A stretch of DNA of 64,000 bases from Shimia thalassica (lineage in GTDB: Bacteria > Pseudomonadota > Alphaproteobacteria > Rhodobacterales > Rhodobacteraceae), in contig NZ_CYTW01000006.1 in assembly GCF_001458215.1 (NCBI RefSeq), positions 62,001 to 126,000 of the forward strand, written 5' to 3'. The notes beneath the pieces are model-generated. The model saw nothing but the letters and a program-made list of their open reading frames with translations, ran no database searches and had not been told where the DNA came from. Positions 9,333-17,827 of the stretch are shown in pieces. Within the stretch, counting starts at the first letter, position 1. The number at the start of each line of letters is the position of its first letter. The position numbers and the translations under genes are program-made.

Positions 9333-10058
9333 CTAAAACGGCAGAACCATGTCCAGCACCTGCTGGCCATAGCGAGGTTGCTGCACGTCGGTAATTTGAC
9401 CGCGTCCACCATAAGACACCCGCGCCGATGCAATTTTGTCATAAGTTATTTCGTTCTGACGGGAGATATCTTCCGAGCGCACATACCCCGACACCAAGAG
9501 TTCGCGAATTTCGAAATTCACCCTCAACTCTTGACTGCCCTGAATCGACAGAACCCCATTGGGTAAGACGTCAACAATCGTTGCTGCAACTCGTAGAGTG
9601 AGCTGTTCGCTGCGACTGACGGATCCGTCTCCTCCACTTTTACTTTGGGACTCAAGCTCGACGGCATTTGACATGGATGCGCCATCTGGCAGCTCTTCAT
9701 CCAGCCGCTGTGGAATGCCCAGCATTTGTGGCACCGCCATTTCTTCCGAGTTGGACCTGGAACGCGAAGTTGCATTCGAAATCTCGGCTTCTTCATCCAG
9801 CTCGATCACCACTGTGAGGATGTCACCGCGACGCATCGCGCGGCGATCTCCCAACAGGGATTGTCTGTTTTTGCTCCATAGCGACGCCTGATCACTGGGT
9901 TTGGGCGTTTCCAGAACCACCGGCAAAGGTGGGTTCATCATTGCAAAGTGTTCCTGATTGTTCATCGTCGGAGTGAAGCTTGGAGCCTTGCCAAGGTGAT
10001 CGACCCGAGCGCAACCTGTAAGAAGTATCGCAATTCCAAAGTACATTATTGGGCGCAT
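9333..10058 (-). CDS. flgH: Flagellar L-ring lipoprotein FlgH
   Basis: The product (241 aa) forms the outer-membrane L-ring bushing. It begins with a lipoprotein signal whose lipobox is LLTGC (Cys at about 16). Typical FlgH features follow: SLWSKNRQSLLGDRRAMRRGD, then DILTVVIELDEEAEISN. The C-terminal motif includes GQQVLDMVLPF. It lies 11 bases after flgA in the leftward run. flgI (P-ring) is not visible nearby, although flgA, its chaperone, is adjacent. Confidence 0.95.
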   Translation of the reverse strand: MRPIMYFGIAILLTGCARVDHLGKAPSFTPTMNNQEHFAMMNPPLPVVLETPKPSDQASLWSKNRQSLLGDRRAMRRGDILTVVIELDEEAEISNATSRSRSNSEEMAVPQMLGIPQRLDEELPDGASMSNAVELESQSKSGGDGSVSRSEQLTLRVAATIVDVLPNGVLSIQGSQELRVNFEIRELLVSGYVRSEDISRQNEITYDKIASARVSYGGRGQITDVQQPRYGQQVLDMVLPF

Positions 10059-10069
10059 TTCTGCCCTTT

Positions 10070-10486
10070 CTATCTTGAAACCAAAACGGATCCGTCGGCC
10101 TGAACCTTGCCACGCACAGGTGTGCGCGATTCCAGATTAAGGACGCGTACGGATTCCCCGGCGCTTGCTCGGGTGAGCGAACGCCCATCCGTTGCGATTG
10201 TGAGGCCGCCAACTGAATAGATCAGCGGTACAATCGCGTTGCGCTCTACGATCGCTGGCGGGGCAATGTCTCCTTCGAAAATCGGACGGCCGGGGTACAG
10301 CACGATGCGCGCTTCGAAACCGATGACATCCTGCAGGGATGTATACGTTCCGGGGACACTGTCTGCTGTCAGGGAAACCGATTCTGACGTGATAACCGTC
10401 AACGGCCGGATCGTCCGCGTCGGAACAACAGACTGTGCCACAGCTTCATGGGTCAGCAAGCAGAGGGCAATGGAGAGGATTTTCAT
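10070..10486 (-). CDS. flgA: Flagella basal-body P-ring assembly protein FlgA
   Basis: The product (138 aa) is a periplasmic chaperone for P-ring assembly. A signal peptide covers about residues 1-18 (MKILSIALCLLTHEAVA). An SAF-type domain follows with LVSVGG-like and RTPVRGKV segments; the C-terminal SVLV is usual. The ATG at 10486 overlaps the flgG stop as TGATG; a GTG one codon earlier (10489) is a possible start. It is short compared with enterobacterial FlgA (about 220 aa), as is usual in this bacterial group. Confidence 0.88.
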   Translation of the reverse strand: MKILSIALCLLTHEAVAQSVVPTRTIRPLTVITSESVSLTADSVPGTYTSLQDVIGFEARIVLYPGRPIFEGDIAPPAIVERNAIVPLIYSVGGLTIATDGRSLTRASAGESVRVLNLESRTPVRGKVQADGSVLVSR

Positions 10487-11271
10487 CACCGGACCTGCGA
10501 CGTTGCGGCCAGCATCTGATCTGCTGCAGTAATGACCTTGGCATTGAGTTCATATCCACGCTGGGCCTCAATCAACTCGGTGACTTCTCGCACCGCGTCA
10601 ACGGAACTGGATTCCAAATACCCCTGCCTCAAGGTGCCGGTTCCGTCTTCTCCGGGTTCAGAAACAAAGGGGGCACCCGAGGCCTCGGTTTCGAGAAACA
10701 AGTTGCTTCCGGTTGCTTCAAGGCCTTTGGCATTTGGAAACGTCGACAGTGTGATTTCACCCAACAATTGAGCGTCGGTTGAATCAGAGAAATATGCAAA
10801 GACCTGACCATCTGCGTTGATTGAGGTGCTGCGCGCATCTTCCGGGATTACGATTTCGGGTGAAAGAGCATAGCCATCCGAAGTGACGACGACCCCTTCT
10901 GCGTTGCGTTTCAAAGCGCCGTCGCGGGTATAGCCGGATTGGCCAGAGGGAAGGGTGACTTCGAAGAACCCCGATCCTTCGATGGCCAAATCAAGATCAT
11001 TGTTCGTTTGTGACAAGGACCCTTGAGCCAGATGAATGGAAACTGCCGTTGGCCGTACGCCAAGGCCAAGCTGAATGCCGGTTGGCAAAACTGTTCCATC
11101 TGCCGCGCTGATTGAGCCGGCGCGAGAGACTTGTTGATAATGCAGGTCGGAAAACTCGGCGCGTCGGGCGTTGTACCCGGTGGTCGACATGTTTGCGAGG
11201 TTGTTTGATATGGTTTCAACCCGCATTTGTTGGGCGCTCATGCCTGTTGCTGCGATTTTTAGGGCGCGCAT
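10486..11271 (-). CDS. flgG: Flagellar distal rod protein FlgG
   Basis: The product (261 aa, usual length) builds the distal rod. It has the Flg_bb_rod N-terminus MRALKIAATGMSAQQMRVE with NNLANMSTTGYNARRAEF. The FlgE/F/G core includes DLAIEGSGFFEV and the YTRDGALKRNAEG motif. The C-terminal helix carries EVTELIEAQRGYELNAKVI. It follows flgF by 13 bases in the leftward run and is coupled to flgA by TGATG. Confidence 0.97.
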   Translation of the reverse strand: MRALKIAATGMSAQQMRVETISNNLANMSTTGYNARRAEFSDLHYQQVSRAGSISAADGTVLPTGIQLGLGVRPTAVSIHLAQGSLSQTNNDLDLAIEGSGFFEVTLPSGQSGYTRDGALKRNAEGVVVTSDGYALSPEIVIPEDARSTSINADGQVFAYFSDSTDAQLLGEITLSTFPNAKGLEATGSNLFLETEASGAPFVSEPGEDGTGTLRQGYLESSSVDAVREVTELIEAQRGYELNAKVITAADQMLAATSQVR

Positions 11272-11284
11272 GGGGGACTCCTTA

Positions 11285-11998
11285 TTATTTGATGAGTGTC
11301 TTGATAGTGTTTAGAACGCGTTCGTTTTCGGCTTCCATAAAGCTCTGGCCGGTTTCATAGGCGCGCTGCACCTGAATCATTCGGGTCAGTTGCGACATGG
11401 TGTTGACGTTAGAGTCTTCGAGGAATCCTTGAATCACCTTTGGACTTTCCACAGGTTCATGTCCGCCTTTGCTGAGAAACAGTGTTCCAGCTTCGCGCGT
11501 CAGATCATTCGGTTGAACGGGGCTGAAAACGCCAATCTGTGCCAGAGGACGCCCGAGCGCGCTGATCGTTCCATCGTTGGAAATTTGGATATTCGGGACG
11601 TCTGGGGGCACAAAGATGGGTGCGCCGCCGGCATCCAGAACGAGGTGACCGTCGAAATTCACGAGATCACCTTCGGCATTCGGTGTGAATGAGCCGGCCC
11701 GCGTTAACCTTTGACCCGCAGGTGTCTCGACCAGAAAGAAACCGTCCCCTTCGATCGCCAAATCAAATTGTGCACCTGTTTGAGTGAGTGCACCTTGCAC
11801 TGCAGAAGCGTTTGAAACATTCGCGGTCGACATTGAAACCGAGTCCGTTGCCCCCACTTTTTGTACGAATTCCGAGAACACCAAGCCTTCTTGACGAAAC
11901 CCGTTGGTTGAAGCGTTTGCAATGTTATTTGCGATTGCGGACATTTCTCGCTTGAGACCGGTTTGCCGCGTTAGGATCGTATAGCTCGTGTTTTCCAT
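11285..11998 (-). CDS. flgF: Flagellar proximal rod protein FlgF
   Basis: The product (237 aa) is a rod protein. It carries NNIANASTNGFRQEG near the N-terminus, DLAIEGDGFFLVETPAG in the core and a C-terminal helix with MTQL-like MSQLTRMIQVQRAYE. Length and order before flgG fit FlgF rather than FlgG. It starts 3 bases after the fliQ stop in the leftward run. Confidence 0.95.
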   Translation of the reverse strand: MENTSYTILTRQTGLKREMSAIANNIANASTNGFRQEGLVFSEFVQKVGATDSVSMSTANVSNASAVQGALTQTGAQFDLAIEGDGFFLVETPAGQRLTRAGSFTPNAEGDLVNFDGHLVLDAGGAPIFVPPDVPNIQISNDGTISALGRPLAQIGVFSPVQPNDLTREAGTLFLSKGGHEPVESPKVIQGFLEDSNVNTMSQLTRMIQVQRAYETGQSFMEAENERVLNTIKTLIK

Positions 11999-12001
11999 TT
12001 T

Positions 12002-12271
12002 TCAGCTTCCGATGATGATGGGGATCAGTTGGTCTTGAAAGAAAGAGACGAGAGTGTTCGTCATGAAGCTCATCGATGCCCAAAACACGACCACAATCGC
12101 GATCAGCTTTGGGACAAACGTCAAGGTCATTTCCTGAATGGATGTAAGGGCTTGGAATAATCCGACGACGACACCGGCTGCTAGTGCCGCAGATAAGATC
12201 GGGATAGAGATTACCACCGCAACCCAAAGCCCCTGACGCAAAATGTCAATAAATCCAGCCTCGTCGAGCAT
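12002..12271 (-). CDS. fliQ: Flagellar export channel protein FliQ
   Basis: The product (89 aa) has two membrane helices, with the conserved GLFQALTSIQEMTLTFVPKL between them. It forms the export channel with FliP and FliR. The ATG overlaps the fliE stop as TGATG. Insertion of fliQ between fliE and flgF, away from fliR, is an order common in Rhodobacteraceae. Confidence 0.95.
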   Translation of the reverse strand: MLDEAGFIDILRQGLWVAVVISIPILSAALAAGVVVGLFQALTSIQEMTLTFVPKLIAIVVVFWASMSFMTNTLVSFFQDQLIPIIIGS

Positions 12272-12561
12272 CAGACAGGCATCCGTAAAATTTCTTGATA
12301 TGCTTCGACGACCTTGTTGCGAACCGTCACGGCCGTTTCTACCGCAAGCTCGGTTTGCGCCAGCGCCTGTACCAGAGAATGAGGGTCCGCCGTGCCGGTC
12401 ATGGCATTCGTCGCGATTTTTTCACTGTCTTTCAGGGTGGTGACAAAATCGGTCACTGTTTGAGACAGCGAGTCGCTTGCCGAATTGGAATTGGGTTTGG
12501 CTTCTGTGGCGGGCCGTGCGGCGGCATAGGCCTGTGCGGCGAAAGGGGCATTGATATTCAT
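12271..12561 (-). CDS. fliE: Flagellar hook-basal body complex protein FliE
   Basis: The product (96 aa) is the MS-ring/rod junction protein. A flexible alanine- and serine-rich N-terminus is followed by the FliE C-terminal motif: DPHSLVQALAQTELAVETAV, then VRNKVVEAYQEILRMPV. It lies 8 bases after flgC and is coupled to fliQ. Confidence 0.95.
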   Translation of the reverse strand: MNINAPFAAQAYAAARPATEAKPNSNSASDSLSQTVTDFVTTLKDSEKIATNAMTGTADPHSLVQALAQTELAVETAVTVRNKVVEAYQEILRMPV

Positions 12562-12569
12562 TTCATCTC

Positions 12570-12956
12570 CTATTTTCTGAGTAGGTCCATGAGCGACGAT
12601 GACATTTGTCGTGTCTGTTCGAACATTTTGAGGTTGGCCTCATAGCTGCGCTGAGCTTCGCGGGCGTCCGCGATTTCGACCATCACGTCGACATTTGACG
12701 ATTCAAAGAATCCTGTGTGATCTGCCAATGGATGTGAGGGGTCATAAACCCTGTGCAACTCTGACGGATCGAGCCTTACTTTGCCGGCGCGCACGGTGTT
12801 GTGCGGCGATCCTGTATCGAGTTGGAACGGCACATTTTTTCGGCGATACCCGGGGGTGTCTGCGTTTGCGATGTTTTCCGAGACGTGGCGCAAACGTTTG
12901 GCCTGTGCCCGCAAACCACTGCTGCTGAGATGTAAGGCGGAAGAAAAATCATTCAT
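12570..12956 (-). CDS. flgC: Flagellar basal-body rod protein FlgC
   Basis: The product (128 aa) is a proximal rod subunit. It has the rod-protein N-terminus with SENIANADTPGYRRKNVPF. The C-terminus SSNVDVMVEIADAREAQRSY is typical of FlgC. It follows flgB by 14 bases in the same operon. Confidence 0.96.
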   Translation of the reverse strand: MNDFSSALHLSSSGLRAQAKRLRHVSENIANADTPGYRRKNVPFQLDTGSPHNTVRAGKVRLDPSELHRVYDPSHPLADHTGFFESSNVDVMVEIADAREAQRSYEANLKMFEQTRQMSSSLMDLLRK

Positions 12957-12970
12957 TTTGGGTCCTTCCC

Positions 12971-13357
12971 TTAGTTGCGGCCGAGGGTGGCGCGCAAAAC
13001 GCTTAGTCCGGATTTATAGATCGCGAGCGCTTTGTCGTGCTGTCGTTTGACGTCGACTGCCTTCAGCATCTCTTCTTCAAGAGAAACGTTGTTGCCATTC
13101 GGCGCGCTGGGGCTGGATGTGGAAAATGACGCCGGGGCGGTCGCCGTGGCGGTGTTTTGCAAATGCTGGGAACGGGTCGCGCGCATGCCAAAGGCAGGCG
13201 TTGATGTTTCTATTATTTCAGAAAACGGAGCGACATCTTGTGCCGCGTATCCTGGCGTATCTGCATTCGCCATGTTGCGCGCGATGACGGATTGGCGATG
13301 CGCAGCATGAGACGACATGGCGTGTGAGATCTTAAATATCTCAAGTTCTTTAAACAT
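12971..13357 (-). CDS. flgB: Flagellar basal-body rod protein FlgB
   Basis: The product (128 aa) is the first rod subunit. It carries ARNMANADTPGYAAQDV at about 27-43 and the FlgB C-terminus VSLEEEMLKAVDVKRQHDKA. It is the first gene of the leftward nine-gene run. The 84-base gap to the divergent fliI holds a CtrA-like repeat (13379-13395). Confidence 0.95.
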   Translation of the reverse strand: MFKELEIFKISHAMSSHAAHRQSVIARNMANADTPGYAAQDVAPFSEIIETSTPAFGMRATRSQHLQNTATATAPASFSTSSPSAPNGNNVSLEEEMLKAVDVKRQHDKALAIYKSGLSVLRATLGRN

Positions 13358-13378
13358 CCGGGCTTCTCCTCGAACGGC

Positions 13379-13395
13379 TTAAAGCAAGGCTTAAC
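13379..13395. promoter_or_regulatory. Candidate CtrA-like binding site between flgB and fliI
   Basis: TTAA, 8 bases, TTAAC is read on the + strand in the short divergent gap. Shifted one base, it is TAAA-N7-TTAAC. The known CtrA consensus of alphaproteobacteria is TTAA-N7-TTAAC, and CtrA controls flagellar genes in this group. The match is imperfect and the assignment is inferred. Confidence 0.4.
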
Positions 13396-13441
13396 CCTGA
13401 TTCCTTTAGAAATTCTTTTCAGAAGAATTGCGGAGAATTAG

Positions 13442-14767
13442 ATGACCAATTTGGAAATGTTGTCGCTAAAGTCACGATTTTCTGGCTTGAAAGCTGTGCA
13501 AGAAATTGGCCGCATTTGCGCGGTGGAAGGAAACTTGTTGCGAATACAGGGGCTTGGCGGTCTTGCGCGTGTCGGGGACAGTCTGGAAATCGAAACCAGC
13601 ATGCAAACGCTGCTTACCGGTGAAGTGATTCAGCTTCATGGGGCGGAAATTTCGGTTTTGCCCAATGGGAGCCCTGAAGGCGTTGCCATAAACGACCGGG
13701 TGCGTTTGATCGGTTCGTTTGAGTTAAAACCGAGTTCAGACTGGATTGGACGAATTATCAATGCCCAAGGTCAGCCCATTGATGGCCAGCCCTTGATGCC
13801 CGGCAGTGAACCGGTGCCGATAAAACGTATGCCGCCCAACGCCACTGTGCGTAAACCTCTTGGAAAGCGTTTGGAAACCGGACTACCGATTTTCAATACG
13901 ATGTTGCCAATTGTAAGGGGGCAGCGGATCGGGCTGTTTGCGGGCTCTGGGGTTGGCAAATCTACACTATTGGCGCGCCTTGCTTCGGATATGTCCGCGG
14001 ATGTTGTGGTCATCGCCCTGGTAGGGGAAAGAGGGCGCGAGATCAGAGAATTTGTGGAAAAGGCGCTGGGCAAAGAAGGTATGGCGCGCTCTGTCATTAT
14101 CGCTGCGACGTCGGACCAACCCCCTTCTGTGCGTAAGCGGTGTGCGTTGACGGCTATGTCCACAGCCGAGTTCTTTCGAGATCAAGGAAAACACGTCTTG
14201 TTGTTGGTGGATTCTGTGACACGCTTTGCAGAGGCGCACAGAGAGGTCGCCGTCGCGGGGGGAGAAATGCCCTCATTGCGTGGCTATCCGCCTTCGACCG
14301 CACACACAATTATGTCTCTGTGCGAACGGGCGGGCCCTGGAGAAGAGGGGCATGGAGATATTACGGCCGTTTTTAGCGTTCTTGTCGCGGGATCCGATAT
14401 GGATGAACCGATTGCTGATATTTTGCGCGGTGTTTTGGATGGGCATGTCGTGCTGGATCGTAAGATTGCCGAACGAGGGCGGTTCCCCGCCGTTGATATC
14501 GTGCGCTCTGTTTCACGAAGTTTGCCCAGCGCAGCAAACGAGATGGAAAACAAAACAATCACCACCGTTCGGCGCTTATTGGGCGCTTACGATGAATCCG
14601 AAGTGATGATCAAAGCCGGGCTTTATAACGAAGGCAGCGATCCGGTTCTTGATGTTGCGATACGCGCCTGGCCGGACCTCGATAAATTTTGGGCAGAGGC
14701 GGGTCATCAAAAAACGAAGCACTGTTTTTCCAAACTCAATCTGATTTTGCGTCGAGCAAAGGCCTAG
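13442..14767 (+). CDS. fliI: Flagellar export ATPase FliI
   Basis: The product (441 aa) is the F1-beta-like ATPase of the export apparatus. The Walker A loop GSGVGKST is at residues 168-175, a VGERGREI segment follows, and the B-strand is VLLLVDSVTRFAEA. RGYPPSTA-type residues (LRGYPPSTAHTIMSL) are present. The ATG at 13442 sits behind GGAG. It is transcribed alone, divergent from flgB and convergent with the DUF1217 gene (12-base gap). FliH is not adjacent. Confidence 0.96.
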   Translation: MTNLEMLSLKSRFSGLKAVQEIGRICAVEGNLLRIQGLGGLARVGDSLEIETSMQTLLTGEVIQLHGAEISVLPNGSPEGVAINDRVRLIGSFELKPSSDWIGRIINAQGQPIDGQPLMPGSEPVPIKRMPPNATVRKPLGKRLETGLPIFNTMLPIVRGQRIGLFAGSGVGKSTLLARLASDMSADVVVIALVGERGREIREFVEKALGKEGMARSVIIAATSDQPPSVRKRCALTAMSTAEFFRDQGKHVLLLVDSVTRFAEAHREVAVAGGEMPSLRGYPPSTAHTIMSLCERAGPGEEGHGDITAVFSVLVAGSDMDEPIADILRGVLDGHVVLDRKIAERGRFPAVDIVRSVSRSLPSAANEMENKTITTVRRLLGAYDESEVMIKAGLYNEGSDPVLDVAIRAWPDLDKFWAEAGHQKTKHCFSKLNLILRRAKA

Positions 14768-14779
14768 TGCGTGGAAAAT

Positions 14780-15568
14780 CTAACTCTGAAGCAGAGTGAT
14801 TGCGATTTGGGCCGATGACATAGAAAGCCCACTGTCCAGTTGTGACATCAAAAGGTAGCGCTCCACTAGGGAATCAACATTATCCTGTTCCGTGAACTGC
14901 GAAATTTCGCTGTCGCCACCAAGCTGCAGTGTCTTTTCCCGAAAGACTTCCAGCTGCTTGTCGATGTCGAGTTCGCCGAATGAAGATGGCAAACCCAGCG
15001 CCGTTTCAAATACCTCTCTAAGAGGGGCAGACCCCATCACACGATACCATTTTGCGTTGTCACTCATTGAATCGCTGGCGAGATCTGCCAATTCTCTTTG
15101 CGCATTCAACGACAGACGAAGGGTCTCGTCTTGCACGCCAACGGCTTCTTCAAACGAGCGTTCCGTGAAAAGTGACGTAATCTTTTCCGCGAACCCGGGT
15201 TCCAAGGTCGCGGGTCCGGAACTTCGGTCAAATGCAAATGCCTCGGCCAGTGATTGATAGCGACTATCTGTCATTTGATTGGCTAAAGCGTCGCTGTGGG
15301 TCGTGCCACCTTCAAGAATTTTCTGGATGAAATATCGATTGTCCAGATCGTCTGACAGGCCGAATGCCCCAAGTGCGACTTGCAACAATTGTCGATCTTC
15401 AACCAGCTGTTGCGCCGTTTCGACTTTGGAGATGTTCTCGAGAAAGTACTCACTGCGCCGTTCTTGCTCGGGGACACTGGAAAAACTGTCAATTTGCGCA
15501 TCTTTGGTGCGTTGCAGCAACGACCATCCTGCCAACCCTCCGAGTGGTAAGATTGGTTGAAAGGTCAT
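14780..15568 (-). CDS. DUF1217 family flagellar-associated protein
   Basis: The product (262 aa) has no signal peptide beyond a short hydrophobic start (PILPLGGLAGWSLL). It is mostly helical with repeated features such as QLLQVALGAFGLSDDLDNRYFIQKILEGG, split here only to name the family look. This resembles DUF1217 proteins, which sit in flagellar loci of Rhizobiales and Rhodobacterales and have no settled role. The ATG at 15568 overlaps the flbT stop (ATGA); an upstream in-frame start at 15613 lies inside flbT and is unlikely. Confidence 0.8.
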   Translation of the reverse strand: MTFQPILPLGGLAGWSLLQRTKDAQIDSFSSVPEQERRSEYFLENISKVETAQQLVEDRQLLQVALGAFGLSDDLDNRYFIQKILEGGTTHSDALANQMTDSRYQSLAEAFAFDRSSGPATLEPGFAEKITSLFTERSFEEAVGVQDETLRLSLNAQRELADLASDSMSDNAKWYRVMGSAPLREVFETALGLPSSFGELDIDKQLEVFREKTLQLGGDSEISQFTEQDNVDSLVERYLLMSQLDSGLSMSSAQIAITLLQS

Positions 15569-15969
15569 GAATGATGCGCGGCAAGCAACCGGTCCTCTCT
15601 GGGAATAAGGCATCTCAGCGCTTTGAGGCCATAGTAGTACTTGCCATCTAGGACAGCATCTGTTGCCAATGTCAGATGCCGACGGCTATCGGAATCGGTT
15701 AGAATTCTGCTCAGTTCCTCAATGTTACGCAAAGTGGAAAGCTGGCTGTCTTCTGCACTGACATCACCAGACAGAACAAGTTGCATAGCATAGCAAACCC
15801 GACGCACCGGTGTTGTGGCGCGTTCTGGATGTATGGCATCACGAAGCCGCAGGATATGAGCCTTTGGCGTCAAAATCGAAAGCCTCGATCGTCTTTCCCC
15901 ATTCTCGATAACCGCTCCGTTTACCAACAGACGCTCTTTGGGACTTAGCTTTAATACAAGACCACTCAT
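15565..15969 (-). CDS. flbT: Flagellin mRNA regulator FlbT
   Basis: The product (134 aa) matches FlbT: LVLKLSPKERLLVNGAVIENG at the N-terminus (given as a family look), TPVRRVCYAMQ in the middle, and DGKYYYGLKALRCLIPRE near the C-terminus. In Caulobacter, FlbT binds the flagellin 5' leader and lowers mRNA stability until the hook is built. It overlaps flaF (ATGA) upstream and the DUF1217 gene downstream. A target hairpin may be present in the flagellin leader (17649-17661). Confidence 0.93.
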   Translation of the reverse strand: MSGLVLKLSPKERLLVNGAVIENGERRSRLSILTPKAHILRLRDAIHPERATTPVRRVCYAMQLVLSGDVSAEDSQLSTLRNIEELSRILTDSDSRRHLTLATDAVLDGKYYYGLKALRCLIPREDRLLAAHHS

Positions 15970-16340
15970 GCTGGTGCTCCTTCTTGTCTAAGGCCGCGCA
16001 AAACTGCCATGTTCACCTCAATAAGAGGGCGCACTTTTGCCTGACGATTCAGCACCTTGGCGCTGTGAACCTGTGTGAATTCAGCGAGATAGAAAATTTG
16101 AGAGCGTAGTGATTGCGGCAGTTCATTGTCCTTTTCTGCGACGCTTGTCGCCAGCAGAGTCCATAACTTACGATTGTCGTACAAAGCGCGCGCCAATTGC
16201 GGAAAACCCTTGCTGCCAAGTTGGGCTGCCGTCTTAAGCTGATGGGTCGTTTGCGCAATGACTTCATATTCGATTGTGCGAGGGGATCTGGTCGGAGCCG
16301 ATCGTCCATAGGCCTCGCGTGCGAGATTAAAAGAAACCAT
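15966..16340 (-). CDS. flaF: Flagellin secretion/synthesis regulator FlaF
   Basis: The product (124 aa) matches FlaF, the partner and antagonist of FlbT, needed for flagellin production and export. Visible family features are AYGRSAPTRSPRTIEYEVI near the N-terminus and NRKLWTLLATSVAEKDNELP in the middle. It lies 76 bases downstream of the flagellin gene on the same strand, the usual alphaproteobacterial order. Confidence 0.92.
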   Translation of the reverse strand: MVSFNLAREAYGRSAPTRSPRTIEYEVIAQTTHQLKTAAQLGSKGFPQLARALYDNRKLWTLLATSVAEKDNELPQSLRSQIFYLAEFTQVHSAKVLNRQAKVRPLIEVNMAVLRGLRQEGAPA

Positions 16341-16416
16341 GACAGCTCCTTGAAGATTTCAGGATTGAGGGGAAGACCAAGCACAGCCGTGAGCCGTGCT
16401 TGGAATGCAATGATCT

Positions 16417-17628
16417 TTAGCGGAAGAGTGACAAGATCGATTGTGGGGCTTGGTTGGCAATGGAAAGCGACTGGGTTGCCAATTGCTGCTGAACCTGAAG
16501 GGCTTGCAAACGCGCGGAAGTTTCTTCCATGTCCGCATCCACCAAAGAACCGATCCCGGTTTTCAAAGAGTCGGTGAGCTTCGATACAAACTCGGACTGT
16601 GTATTGATCCGGCCTTCGACTGACCCAAATGCGGACGACGCATCAATAGCTGTATCAATCAGTGTTTCGATTGCTCCGAGAGCAGCCGTCGCACCGGCAG
16701 AGCTTGAGACGTCAATCGACGCCAACGCACCCAGACCACCGGAATTTGCGTTGGTAAATTGCCCGCTGATTTGAATTGAGTCGGTCGAGTCATTAGTGAT
16801 GACCAGCTCGCCCGGATTTGCACTGTCATAATCCACGGTCAGGTCGGAGCCCGTCGCTTCAATTGCCGCTTTCAAACCAACTGCGACAATGTCTTCTGTC
16901 GTCGAAGAGGCTGCATCGTCAGCTGTGACGGTATAGGAGACTTCTTCATCTCCGAGACGCAAAGTAATCTTGTCACCTTCGGCATAGGTTGGGTCAGCGA
17001 TTACAACCGTTCCAGAATCGGTGGTTCCGCCGGTGCCATCCAATGAAAACCCGAATGCATCGGCGCTGTCTGCAGCTACGCCGTCAGAGCCGGTAAACGC
17101 GGCCTTTGCCGTATAGCCGCCGGTCGAGAGGTTTTGCGCAGTGACCGAAATTGAAGATGCCGACACACCGCCAGACGCATCGCGGTCAAGCGAGGCCAGA
17201 ACTGAGGCACTTGATGCGGAGCCATCGACAAGGTTCAACCCATTGAACTGCGCTGCGCCCACAACCGAGTCGATTTGGTCTTTGAGCGCGCTGACATCTG
17301 CATTCAGCTTTCCGCGGTCAACGTTGTCTTCTTGTGCGGCAACGATCTTGCCTTTCATCTCGGTCAGAAGATCCGTTACCGTTTCCGAAGCTTGACGTGC
17401 AACTGCGACTGTGGACTGGCCAAGCGACAGGCTTTCAGAAATGGAATTGAATCCCTCAACGTCCGATTCCATGACTTTGGAAATTGCCCAAACCGCCGAA
17501 TTGTCGGTGGCGTTGGCGACTTTCTTGCCTGTCGAAATCTGGCTTTGCGTGTCAGAGAGGCTCGAGTTGATTGTTTTAAGAGTTTGCAGCGCAACCATTG
17601 CGCTGCTGTTGGTCAAGATGCTGGACAT
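16417..17628 (-). CDS. fliC: Flagellin
   Basis: The product (403 aa) forms the filament. The N-terminal D0/D1 part has SSILTNSSAMVALQTLKTIN and the C-terminal D0 part has QVQQQLATQSLSIANQAPQS. The middle (about 160-300) is a hypervariable, Asp/Thr/Ser-rich, Cys-free surface domain. The ATG at 17628 behind AAGGAACC gives the normal flagellin start; an upstream in-frame start at 17670 would add an atypical basic tail. The gene is preceded by a 200-base region with a hairpin and a CtrA-like repeat. Only one flagellin is in the window. Confidence 0.95.
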   Translation of the reverse strand: MSSILTNSSAMVALQTLKTINSSLSDTQSQISTGKKVANATDNSAVWAISKVMESDVEGFNSISESLSLGQSTVAVARQASETVTDLLTEMKGKIVAAQEDNVDRGKLNADVSALKDQIDSVVGAAQFNGLNLVDGSASSASVLASLDRDASGGVSASSISVTAQNLSTGGYTAKAAFTGSDGVAADSADAFGFSLDGTGGTTDSGTVVIADPTYAEGDKITLRLGDEEVSYTVTADDAASSTTEDIVAVGLKAAIEATGSDLTVDYDSANPGELVITNDSTDSIQISGQFTNANSGGLGALASIDVSSSAGATAALGAIETLIDTAIDASSAFGSVEGRINTQSEFVSKLTDSLKTGIGSLVDADMEETSARLQALQVQQQLATQSLSIANQAPQSILSLFR

Positions 17629-17648
17629 GGTGGTTCCTTGGTAATTGC

Positions 17649-17661
17649 GGCGCTTTGCGCC
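17649..17661 (-). other. Hairpin in the flagellin 5' leader
   Basis: GGCGC-TTT-GCGCC forms a perfect 5-bp GC stem about 20 bases upstream of the flagellin start. FlbT of Caulobacter acts on the flagellin leader RNA, and both FlbT and FlaF are encoded just downstream. A role as part of the FlbT target is inference. Confidence 0.4.
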
Positions 17662-17770
17662 AGGTTTCACAATCGCCTTTCATCGGGCGGTGGGTGCCAT
17701 TCTGACCCATGCCGTTACGTTTTCGTCCGGCGCCACCTCGTGGGTGCAAAGCCACCATGTCGTTAGATTT

Positions 17771-17786
17771 GCTAATGGAATGCTAA
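17771..17786 (-). promoter_or_regulatory. Candidate CtrA-like site upstream of flagellin
   Basis: On the - strand the sequence reads TTAG, 7 bases, TTAGC. It has the spacing of the CtrA site TTAA-N7-TTAAC, with one change in each half. It lies about 145-160 bases upstream of the flagellin start. It is a weak match taken alone. Confidence 0.35.
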
Positions 17787-17827
17787 ACGGGAAAACCGCT
17801 TTTCCAAGCATTTGAAGAAATTTTCAT

